Part shown: positions 1-6,277 of the stretch, piece after piece
Layout: the number at the start of each line of letters is the position of its first letter
How positions within the stretch are numbered: the first letter of the stretch is position 1
Source of the DNA: Thermoplasmata archaeon
GTDB lineage: Archaea; Thermoplasmatota; E2; DHVEG-1; B18-G2
Direction of reading: 5' to 3'
Length of the DNA: 9,156 nt
NCBI GenBank assembly: GCA_003651105.1
Contig: QMTN01000006.1
Location: forward strand, 1-9,156
Notes under the pieces: model-generated
What the model was told of the DNA's origin: nothing
Database searches by the model: none
What the model saw: only the letters and a program-made list of their open reading frames with translations
Position numbers and translations under genes: made by a program

Positions 1-632
<632 letters not shown>

Positions 633-1330
633 CTATCAAATACCTCCTCGATCTCGTAACCCTCAAGGAAGATTAAACCGTTTCTCTCCGCATAAGCCCT
701 TGCATCCTCTTCGCTCATGCTCTTACCATCTTCTCCTATCATCTCGCATCCCAGGGCTACCGGCACTAGTTCAGATAGCTTCATGAGGGTGACAGCATAC
801 TCGGTGTGTCCCTTCCTTTCTTTCAGGAGACCCTTTCTAGCTATGCATATCGGAACATGACCTGGGGATCTGAACTCTCTGCAGAAGTCATCTACGGATC
901 CGTTCTCTGATAACTCTGCAAATCTCCTCGCTGTTAAGCTCCTGTCCTCATCCGATATGCCCGTGAAGGTTCTCCTGTGATTTATGGATATGGAGAAGGA
1001 CGATTTCGTATCATACGGCAGATCGGATGGTATGAGTTCTCCCAAGATGGGATACCTGTCAGATATCCTCTGGTAGAGATCGGCAAGGTAAGGTAGGTTG
1101 AACCTATCAGCTATTTCCCATGCGATCATCAGAACGATGAGCCCTCCTCCGTCCTTCCTCATGATCTTTATGGAATCCTTATCCACGAACTGCGCAGATA
1201 TTATCAGATCCACCTCGTTCTCCCTATCTATACCATCATGCACGAGGACGAATTTTCCCTTCCTCAGATCACTTATAGCCCTTCTAACCTTCTCCCCCGG
1301 ATCCATTCGGAAGGATGATAGGATCTCAGA

Positions 1331-1339
1331 TATTTAAAA
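1331..1339 (-). promoter_or_regulatory. TATA box of the ribB-ribL-ribC operon
   Basis: The minus strand reads TTTTAAATA, centred about 29 bp from the ribB ATG. In archaea transcription starts roughly 26 bp downstream of the TATA centre, so the mRNA should begin at or within a few bases of the start codon. The box gives the rib genes a promoter separate from that of rps17e. Confidence 0.65.
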
Positions 1340-1340
1340 T

Positions 1341-1367
1341 TGAGTTATTACCCAAAAATGAGTTATT
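1341..1367. repeat. Pair of 9-bp direct repeats next to the ribB promoter
   Basis: TGAGTTATT occurs at 1341-1349 and again at 1359-1367, 18 bp apart start to start. On the transcribed strand the unit is AATAACTCA. The proximal copy abuts the ribB TATA box, where TFB would contact the BRE. The distal copy covers the rps17e stop codon (1363-1365). The repeat is visible directly. A role as operator or activator site for riboflavin genes is inference. Confidence 0.45.
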
Positions 1368-1557
1368 TTCCGAACTTCAAGGTGTAATACCTTGTAACAT
1401 AACCCGCAACCCTGTTCCTCACTTCCTTGCTCTTTATATCCGTTAGCTCCTCGACCTTCTTCTTGTTGTGATCAAAATCCCTGGTGAACTGATCTGGAAA
1501 CCTCTCCACCAGCTGGATCGCTATCTGTTTTATGTGAAGGGTCTTTATGTTACCCAA
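1363..1557 (-). CDS. rps17e: 30S ribosomal protein S17e (eS17)
   Basis: A small-subunit ribosomal protein found in archaea and eukaryotes but not bacteria. The sequence has the family core DFDHNKKKVEELTDIKSKEVRNR followed by the VAGYVTR end, and is basic, about 64 residues long. Three starts are possible: GTG 1566, ATG 1563 and TTG 1557. I prefer TTG. The product then begins MGNIKTLHIK, matching the usual MGN/MGR start of the family. GGGTGAT (1568-1562) also becomes a Shine-Dalgarno site at the same distance as the GGTGA of ribC. With the ATG, that motif would overlap the start codon itself. The gene has its own TATA box in the divergent region shared with the TraB gene. The downstream neighbour is ribB, which has its own promoter. 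Confidence 0.93.
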   Translation of the reverse strand: MGNIKTLHIKQIAIQLVERFPDQFTRDFDHNKKKVEELTDIKSKEVRNRVAGYVTRYYTLKFGK

Positions 1558-1596
1558 GCCCATCACCCGTGCTGGAGAGATTGGAATACCTTTTTC

Positions 1597-1604
1597 TTAT
1601 AAAA
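1597..1604. promoter_or_regulatory. TATA box in the rps17e / TraB divergent region
   Basis: TTATAAAA is nearly symmetric and could serve either direction. For rps17e it predicts a start near 1574 and a leader of about 16 nt to TTG 1557, long enough to hold the GGGTGAT site. For the TraB gene it lies only about 20 bp from ATG 1621, closer than usual, so its role in that direction is less certain. Confidence 0.5.
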
Positions 1605-1620
1605 GTCTATCTCAGTGTGC

Positions 1621-2289
1621 ATGATCACCATAGTCGGGGTGGGTCATGTCTTCGATCTTTCAGACAAGATGAGAAAGATAATCGAGGACAGATCCCCAGA
1701 TCTAGTGTGCCTAGAGCTCGATGAAAGGAGATACAGAGCTCTGCTATCCGGAAGCCGGGAAAGGAGAGGATTGCCCATCATGTATGTGATCCTCTCAAGG
1801 TTTCAGCAGAGGGTTGCGGAATGGTATGGAACGAAGGTTGGTAACGAAATCCTGAGTGCGATAAGGATTGCAAGAGAAAAGGAGATACCCATAGAGCTCA
1901 TCGATATGGATGCGGAGACCGTATTCAGGAATCTCTGGAAATCCATGAGCTTAGGAGAAAGGGTGAGGCTTTTCTTATCAGGCATAGTGGGTCTCCTGGG
2001 AAGGAAATCGACCATAAAGAGGGAGATAGACAGGATGAGGGAGAACGTCGATGAGGTGATCGAGGAGATAGGAAAGAGTTTTCCATCCATAAAGAGAGTT
2101 CTGATAGATGAGAGGAATGAGCACATGGCGATGAGGTTAGAGGAGCTGAGCAAGGATTACAAGAACATCATCGCATTCGTTGGAGATGGGCACATACCCG
2201 GCATGATGGATTACTTCAAATCCAGAAATATTGAAGTAGATGTTATTAGATTAAGGGATTTGGAATGCATGGATCTCGAGGACCCGTAG
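1621..2289 (+). CDS. TraB/PrgY-family protein, soluble form
   Basis: The protein belongs to the TraB domain family, named after the enterococcal pheromone-shutdown protein. Its activity in archaea is unknown, though the fold is related to a putative hydrolase superfamily with conserved G-x-G-H motifs. Visible motifs are VGVGHV near the N-terminus, CLELDERRY, IDERNEHMAMRL and VGDGHIPGM near the C-terminus, in the family order. The protein has 222 residues from ATG 1621. A GTG at 1615 would add two residues but sits even nearer the TATA box. Many archaeal TraB proteins are longer, with a C-terminal membrane region. Here that region is absent and the gene ends inside a tRNA. TAG (2287-2289) consists of tRNA bases T8, A9 and G10. 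Family assignment is good; function is not claimed. Confidence 0.85.
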   Translation: MITIVGVGHVFDLSDKMRKIIEDRSPDLVCLELDERRYRALLSGSRERRGLPIMYVILSRFQQRVAEWYGTKVGNEILSAIRIAREKEIPIELIDMDAETVFRNLWKSMSLGERVRLFLSGIVGLLGRKSTIKREIDRMRENVDEVIEEIGKSFPSIKRVLIDERNEHMAMRLEELSKDYKNIIAFVGDGHIPGMMDYFKSRNIEVDVIRLRDLECMDLEDP

Positions 2290-2354
2290 CCTAGCCAGGA
2301 TAGGGCGGCAGCCTCCTAAGCTGCAGATCCCGGGTTCGAATCCCGGCGGGTCCG
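2280..2354 (+). tRNA. tRNA-Arg (anticodon CCT)
   Basis: A complete 75-nt cloverleaf. The acceptor GGACCCG pairs fully with CGGGTCC, followed by discriminator G2354. The D stem is GCCT/GGGC (one T-G pair). The anticodon stem is GCAGC/GCTGC with loop CTCCTAA, and the anticodon CCT is at 2315-2317. The T stem is CCGGG/CCCGG with loop TTCGAAT. CCU decodes AGG, a codon used heavily throughout this window. No CCA is encoded and there is no intron, so 3' maturation needs RNase Z and the CCA-adding enzyme. Position 10 is G, the target of the Trm-G10 family encoded downstream. The 5' ten bases are shared with the TraB coding sequence. Confidence 0.97.
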
Positions 2355-2360
2355 CTCTGA

Positions 2361-2729
2361 TCAGATGAAGGTGAGCAAACAACCGATTGTATAGTAGATG
2401 AATTCGTTTGCGAGGACACACAGGAATAGAGCAGAGACCTCACTTCTTTTCCTTCCCTTCAGAAAACTCCATGGCTCGATACCATGCAGTGCAAGGTAGA
2501 TCTCGAGAGGTATTACTAAGATGGCGAGCAGGATGAACAACAGGATAGCCAGCTCGGAACCGAGGAAGAGGGTTGCCATGAAACCAAGAGGTATATACAG
2601 CAAATGCTCTACCAAGGCGATGCAACGATGTTTCAGAGGTATTCTCCATGGATTTTGCACTAGGTTGATGTACCAATCAGCTACAGGGAAAACCGTCAGT
2701 ACCTTTACCAGATCGATTCTCACCTCCAT
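2361..2729 (-). CDS. Small membrane protein of unknown function, three predicted helices
   Basis: I do not recognise this 122-residue protein. The N-terminal 40 residues are amphipathic and contain aromatic and proline residues (VFPVADWY, NPWRIPLKHR). Hydrophobic stretches at about 38-57, 58-82 and 98-121 look like three transmembrane helices. The first two form a tight hairpin, and a basic loop (KGRKR, near 91-95) precedes the third, suggesting that loop faces the cytoplasm. The gene lies tail-to-tail with the tRNA-Arg gene (6-bp gap) and diverges from the epimerase gene with 38 bp between starts. An AT-rich stretch at about 2752-2759 is a weak TATA candidate at leaderless distance. The clear membrane pattern makes a real gene likely. 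Membrane-bound lipid or sugar work with the neighbouring epimerase is possible but unsupported. Confidence 0.6.
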   Translation of the reverse strand: MEVRIDLVKVLTVFPVADWYINLVQNPWRIPLKHRCIALVEHLLYIPLGFMATLFLGSELAILLFILLAILVIPLEIYLALHGIEPWSFLKGRKRSEVSALFLCVLANEFIYYTIGCLLTFI

Positions 2730-2737
2730 CCAAATCC

Positions 2738-2746
2738 CTTAAGTAC
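2738..2746 (+). promoter_or_regulatory. Weak TATA-like box of the epimerase gene
   Basis: CTTAAGTAC is centred 26 bp upstream of ATG 2768, the spacing expected for a leaderless message. No Shine-Dalgarno site is visible before that ATG. The match to a consensus TATA box is only partial. Confidence 0.35.
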
Positions 2747-2767
2747 TTTTCTTGATTTCTCAGTAGC

Positions 2768-3709
2768 ATGCGAGCATTCGTAACAGGCGGTGCGGGATTC
2801 ATAGGCAGTCACCTAGTGGATAGGCTCGTCAGAGAGGGTTATGAGAGGATCGTGGTCTATGATAATTTCAGCTCTGGCAGGAGAGAGTTCATAGAGCATC
2901 ATCTTGGAAAAAGGTACTTCAGGCTGGTGGAGGCAGACCTTCTCGATTGGGAAAGGGTTGACAGGGAACTGGAAGAAGAGTATGATGTTGTCTTCCACCT
3001 CGCAGCCATACCTGATGTCAGGATAGGTTCCATCAAGCCCGAGGTATCCAAGATAGATATAATGGCGACCTATAACCTGCTGGATGCGATGAGGAGAAGA
3101 GATATCGAGAAGATCGTTTTCTCATCGAGCAGTACCGTTTATGGAGAAGCCCCTCCCATACCCCTGAAGGAGGATTTTGGTCCTCTCTTGCCGATATCCA
3201 TGTACGGTGCTGCAAAGCTCGCGTGCGAGGGATTGATATCATCCTTCTCCCACACCTATGACATGAAAGCCTGGATATTCAGGTTCGCAAACGTGGTTGG
3301 CCCAAGGTGTACGCATGGCGTGATCTACGATTTCATCAGGAAACTCAGGAAGAATCCGGAAGAGCTGGAGATCCTGGGTGATGGGAGGCAGAAGAAATCC
3401 TATCTCTACATCAGCGATTGCATCGATGGCATGATCTATGCCTTCGAGAGATCCAAGGAAAGGATAAACCTGTTCAATCTCGGAACTGAGGGGGCGACGG
3501 AGGTGAACGAGATAGCGAGGATGGTCGTCGAGGAGATGGGGCTAAAGAATGTCAGATTCAGGTATACTGGAGGAGACAGGGGTTGGAAGGGAGATGTTCC
3601 GAGATTCAGGTTCGATATCGGGAAGATAAGATCCATGGGCTGGAGACCGAGATACGATTCCGATGAGGCGGTAAGGAGAGCCATAAGGGATCTGCTCAGG
3701 GAGATCTGA
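2768..3709 (+). CDS. NAD-dependent sugar-nucleotide epimerase/dehydratase (GalE-like)
   Basis: An extended short-chain dehydrogenase that should act on a nucleotide-linked sugar in the cytoplasm, probably by C4 epimerisation. The 313 residues show the Rossmann motif TGGAGFIGSH (NAD-binding glycines near residues 7-13) and the NAD-ribose aspartate in YDN (31-33). They also show FHLAA (76-80), the SSSSTVYG catalytic serine/threonine strand (119-126), and Y146-GAA-K150 as the catalytic Tyr-x3-Lys pair. GGDRGWKGDVPRF near 268-280 is typical of archaeal UDP-glucose 4-epimerase-like proteins. UDP-glucuronate epimerase or a 4,6-dehydratase role cannot be excluded, so I give no symbol. Products of this family feed protein glycosylation and surface polysaccharides. 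The gene appears monocistronic. Confidence 0.9.
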   Translation: MRAFVTGGAGFIGSHLVDRLVREGYERIVVYDNFSSGRREFIEHHLGKRYFRLVEADLLDWERVDRELEEEYDVVFHLAAIPDVRIGSIKPEVSKIDIMATYNLLDAMRRRDIEKIVFSSSSTVYGEAPPIPLKEDFGPLLPISMYGAAKLACEGLISSFSHTYDMKAWIFRFANVVGPRCTHGVIYDFIRKLRKNPEELEILGDGRQKKSYLYISDCIDGMIYAFERSKERINLFNLGTEGATEVNEIARMVVEEMGLKNVRFRYTGGDRGWKGDVPRFRFDIGKIRSMGWRPRYDSDEAVRRAIRDLLREI

Positions 3710-3725
3710 GATGTTAAGCGAAAAC

Positions 3726-3733
3726 TTCATAAA
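3726..3733 (+). promoter_or_regulatory. Possible TATA-like box for the candidate RNA at 3756
   Basis: TTCATAAA is centred about 26 bp before G3756, the first base of the long inverted repeat described next. The spacing is right for an archaeal promoter driving an RNA that begins there. The match is imperfect in a generally AT-rich stretch, so chance is quite possible. Confidence 0.25.
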
Positions 3734-3755
3734 CCAACAATCAATTTCTGAATCA

Positions 3756-3822
3756 GGCGGAGAGATGGGATTGCACTGGGGATGCACTCGCTACTTTTCG
3801 TGCTAGAGGCGCACCTCCGCCG
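3756..3822 (+). ncRNA. Candidate structured RNA, tRNA-like but without a D arm
   Basis: The stretch 3756-3830 is about 65% G+C between AT-rich flanks, a common mark of stable RNA in thermophilic archaea. GGCGGAG (3756-3762) pairs perfectly with CTCCGCC (3815-3821), making a 7-bp closing stem followed by G3822, like an acceptor stem plus discriminator. Inside are two hairpins with 7-nt loops. TGCA pairs with TGCA (3772-3775, 3783-3786) around CTGGGGA, which resembles a proline GGG anticodon loop. GTGC pairs with GCAC (3800-3803, 3811-3814) around TAGAGGC. There is no D arm, no T8 and no TTCGA T loop, so this is not a normal tRNA. It ends before the thrS TATA box, so it is not a thrS leader. 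Alternatives are a decayed tRNA, a guide RNA of unrecognised type, or chance. Confidence 0.3.
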
Positions 3823-3846
3823 CCTCCCCCACAACCAACTGATTAG

Positions 3847-3854
3847 ATTTAATA
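3847..3854 (+). promoter_or_regulatory. TATA box of thrS
   Basis: ATTTAATA is centred about 28 bp upstream of ATG 3879, which predicts a leaderless thrS message. The box touches the upstream in-frame ATG at 3855, showing that this codon cannot be the start of the protein. Confidence 0.6.
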
Positions 3855-3878
3855 ATGTCGAGAACTTTCTGGTTTTGC

Positions 3879-5741
3879 ATGAAGATATTGCTGTTGCATA
3901 GCGATTACATCGAGTACGAGGTTAAGGGAAAGGCTATAAAGAATCCGGAGGAGCTGAAGAAGAGAAACGATAGGATGGAAGAGGCTCTGGTTGCGCTGAT
4001 AGCGGTGGAGAGGAAGGATGAGAAGAACTTGGAAGGAGCGATAGAGGCGGGATGCGAGGAGATAGAGAAGGTCGCTGAGGAGATCAAGGTGGATAACATA
4101 ATGCTGTATCCTTATGCTCATCTGTCATCCGATCTGGCCAGACCGAAGCAGGCGATGGATGTGCTGAGGGGAATGGAGGAAAGACTGAGAGAGAGGTACA
4201 ATGTTAAGAGGGCGCCATTTGGATGGTACAAGGCATTCAGGATATCCTGTAAGGGTCATCCATTATCGGAGCTATCCAGGGATGTAACTCCAAAAAAGGA
4301 AAAAACAGCGGTTGAAAGGGAAAAGGAGGTTACCTCCAGCTGGTACATCCTCACGCCGGATGGCAAACTGATAGATGCCGAGGACTTCGATTATACTAAT
4401 TACCCTGAATTGAAAAAGCTCTATGATTACGAGAGCAAGGGGACGAGAAGGGTTACCAAGGAGCCGGAGCATATCAAGATAATGAGGAGGCTTGAGCTTG
4501 TGGATTATGAGGAGAGCAGTGATTCCGGAAACTTCAGATGGTATCCAAAGGGGAGATTGATAAAGACCCTTTTAGAAAGGTATGTGACGGAGATATGCAG
4601 AGAGTTGGGTGGTATGCAGGTGGAAACTCCCATTATGTATGATCTTGATCACCCAGCCCTGAGCGAGTACGTGAAGAAGTTTCCCGCAAGGCAGTACATA
4701 GTGAGATCGGATGATAAGGACTTCTTCCTCAGGTTTGCCGCATGCTTCGGGCAGTACATGATAGCGAAGGACATGACCATATCTTACAGAAACCTGCCTC
4801 TTAGATTGTATGAGCTGACCCATTACAGCTTCAGGAGGGAGCAGAGCGGTGAACTCTCTGGGTTGAGGAGGTTGAGGACCTTTACCATGCCTGACATGCA
4901 TACCCTCTGCCTCGATATGAAGCAGGCGAGGGATGAGTTCAGAAGGCAGTTTGAGGCATCGATGAAATGGATGAGATCCCTGAATCTGGATTATGAGGTT
5001 GCGATAAGGTTTGTCAAGGATTTCTATGAAGAGAATAAGGATTTTGCAAGAGAACTTGTCAGGCTTGTTGGAAAGCCCGCCCTCGTCGAGATATGGGATG
5101 AGAGATACTTCTACTTCGTGATGAAGTTCGAGTTCAACATCATAGATACCACGGATAAGGCCAGCGCCCTGTCCACGGTGCAGATAGATGTTGAGAATGC
5201 AAAGAGGTTCGGGATAACCTATATCGATAGGGATGGAAAGGAAAGGTATCCATACATCCTTCACGCGAGCATATCTGGAAGCATAGACAGATGCCTGTAC
5301 GCACTGCTCGAGAGGGAAGCCATGAAGATCAAGAGGGGAGAGAAGCCGATGCTCCCCCTGTGGTTATCCCCGATCCAGCTCAGGTTCATACCGGTTGGTA
5401 AGGAATATGTTGATGACTGCAAGAGATTCTTGAGGGAGATAGAGAGGATATCCGATAATATCGAGGTGAGGGCAGATATAGATGACAGGGAGGAGAGCGT
5501 TCCCAAGAAAATAAGAGACGCTGAGAGGGAGTGGATACCCATAATCATAGTTGTCGGTGAGGAAGAAAGAAGGAGCGGTAGGTTCAAACCAAGGCTGAGG
5601 AGGGATAGCCTGAAGATGGATAAGGATACCTACAGCTTGAACGACATCTACAGGATAATAGAGAGAGAGGTGAGAGGTTATCCTCAGGAGAAACTGCCGT
5701 TCTCACCATTAGTTTCTGAGAGGGCAAGATTCTCTGGCTGA
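3879..5741 (+). CDS. thrS: Threonyl-tRNA synthetase, archaeal type
   Basis: Charges tRNA-Thr with threonine in the cytoplasm. The 620-residue protein has the archaeal layout. An N-terminal editing domain related to D-aminoacyl-tRNA deacylase comes first (about 1-140, with YPYAHLS and GWYKAF supplying the expected His and Lys). A class II catalytic core and a C-terminal anticodon-binding domain follow. Motif 2 is at about 317-335 (FRREQSGELSGLRRLR). The three zinc ligands are visible: Cys in RFAACFGQY (about 289), His in FTMPDMHT (about 341), and His in YILHASISGS (about 462). The editing domain should remove serine wrongly attached to tRNA-Thr. The start was moved from ATG 3855 to 3879. MKILLLHSDYIEYEV matches the family N-terminus, and the longer form would overlap the promoter. 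There is no sign of truncation or frameshift. Confidence 0.96.
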   Translation: MKILLLHSDYIEYEVKGKAIKNPEELKKRNDRMEEALVALIAVERKDEKNLEGAIEAGCEEIEKVAEEIKVDNIMLYPYAHLSSDLARPKQAMDVLRGMEERLRERYNVKRAPFGWYKAFRISCKGHPLSELSRDVTPKKEKTAVEREKEVTSSWYILTPDGKLIDAEDFDYTNYPELKKLYDYESKGTRRVTKEPEHIKIMRRLELVDYEESSDSGNFRWYPKGRLIKTLLERYVTEICRELGGMQVETPIMYDLDHPALSEYVKKFPARQYIVRSDDKDFFLRFAACFGQYMIAKDMTISYRNLPLRLYELTHYSFRREQSGELSGLRRLRTFTMPDMHTLCLDMKQARDEFRRQFEASMKWMRSLNLDYEVAIRFVKDFYEENKDFARELVRLVGKPALVEIWDERYFYFVMKFEFNIIDTTDKASALSTVQIDVENAKRFGITYIDRDGKERYPYILHASISGSIDRCLYALLEREAMKIKRGEKPMLPLWLSPIQLRFIPVGKEYVDDCKRFLREIERISDNIEVRADIDDREESVPKKIRDAEREWIPIIIVVGEEERRSGRFKPRLRRDSLKMDKDTYSLNDIYRIIEREVRGYPQEKLPFSPLVSERARFSG

Positions 5742-5756
5742 TGAGCATCACAAGGT

Positions 5757-5764
5757 TTTAAATA
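5757..5764 (+). promoter_or_regulatory. TATA box of the CBS protein / tRNA methylase operon
   Basis: TTTAAATA is centred about 28 bp upstream of ATG 5788, with no Shine-Dalgarno site between. A leaderless two-gene message is expected. The box lies 15 bp after the thrS stop codon. Confidence 0.65.
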
Positions 5765-5787
5765 TCCTCGCCGATACTACCCTGGTA

Positions 5788-6276
5788 ATGAGGAAGGAAA
5801 GGCTGATAAAGGAGTTCTATGACCTCAAGGTCAAGGATCTCATGGATAAAAGGGTATGGGATCTACCGGTCGTAGATAAGGATGCCGAGATATCGACGAT
5901 CCTTTCAATAGTGAGTGGAAAGAATCACGTTTGGGTTGTTGATAACAAGGAAAACATGAGGCTCATAGGAGTTATCACAGAGCATGACCTTCTCTCCCTG
6001 TTGTCGCCACCTCACCTCCCGCCTTACATGTTTGGAAAACCAGATCTCAGATCTTTACAGTTTGGTATCGTATCCAGGGCTGAGGAGATCATGTCAAAGA
6101 AACCCATCACTTGCAAACCAGATGAGAGGATCTATGATGTTCTTCTGAGGATGAAGAAGTACAGGGTGAGGAGATTGGCGGTCGTAGATGATGATCATAG
6201 ATTGCTGGGAGAGATAACCCTCCATCACCTGATCTGTAGATACTACAGGGCATGCCAGTATTACGATATAGTCTAG
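5788..6276 (+). CDS. Tandem CBS-domain (Bateman module) protein
   Basis: A 162-residue protein made almost entirely of two CBS domains. CBS1 spans about residues 14-72 (VWVVD, then LIGVITEHDLLSLL). CBS2 spans about 98-152 (AEEIMSKKPITC, VRRLAVVDDDHRLLGEITLHHLI). Such pairs bind adenine nucleotides or S-adenosylmethionine and act as sensors, but no ligand can be read from the sequence. A linker rich in proline and aromatic residues (SPPHLPPYMFGKP) joins them. The gene ends TAG-T-ATG into the tRNA methylase, so the two are transcribed together and probably translated by reinitiation. A sensor of SAM or AMP linked to tRNA methylation is an attractive idea that rests on context only. Confidence 0.88.
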   Translation: MRKERLIKEFYDLKVKDLMDKRVWDLPVVDKDAEISTILSIVSGKNHVWVVDNKENMRLIGVITEHDLLSLLSPPHLPPYMFGKPDLRSLQFGIVSRAEEIMSKKPITCKPDERIYDVLLRMKKYRVRRLAVVDDDHRLLGEITLHHLICRYYRACQYYDIV

Positions 6277-6277
6277 T

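Noticed and set aside
2440..2742. Alternative frames (minus 2440-2676, plus 2521-2742) over the small membrane protein
   Set aside because: Their products lack domain-like or membrane character. The frame 2361-2729 shows three coherent hydrophobic segments, so it is the better gene.
3042..3242. Minus-strand open frames inside the epimerase gene
   Set aside because: They are low-complexity frames opposite a strongly conserved coding sequence, with no start signals. The same holds for the frames opposite thrS, rnz and ribB.
3756..3822. A normal tRNA-Pro(GGG) gene
   Set aside because: The acceptor-like stem and anticodon-like loop are suggestive. There is no D arm, no T8, no TTCGA-type T loop, and only four pairs in the anticodon stem. 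I kept it as a candidate RNA instead.
3756..3833. H/ACA guide RNA ending at ACA 3831-3833
   Set aside because: The bases just before ACA (GCCTCCCCC) find no matching 5' strand for the lower stem, and no K-turn is visible.
3811..3836. Intrinsic terminator after the epimerase gene
   Set aside because: The hairpin material is followed by a C run and then ACAACC, not by a T run.
3855..3878. Eight-residue N-terminal extension of ThrRS from ATG 3855
   Set aside because: It does not fit the family and begins at the TATA box that drives the true start at 3879.
4572..5264. A 230-codon minus-strand open frame inside thrS
   Set aside because: It lies fully opposite the ThrRS catalytic core, has no recognisable domain, and is explained by the codon bias of the sense gene.
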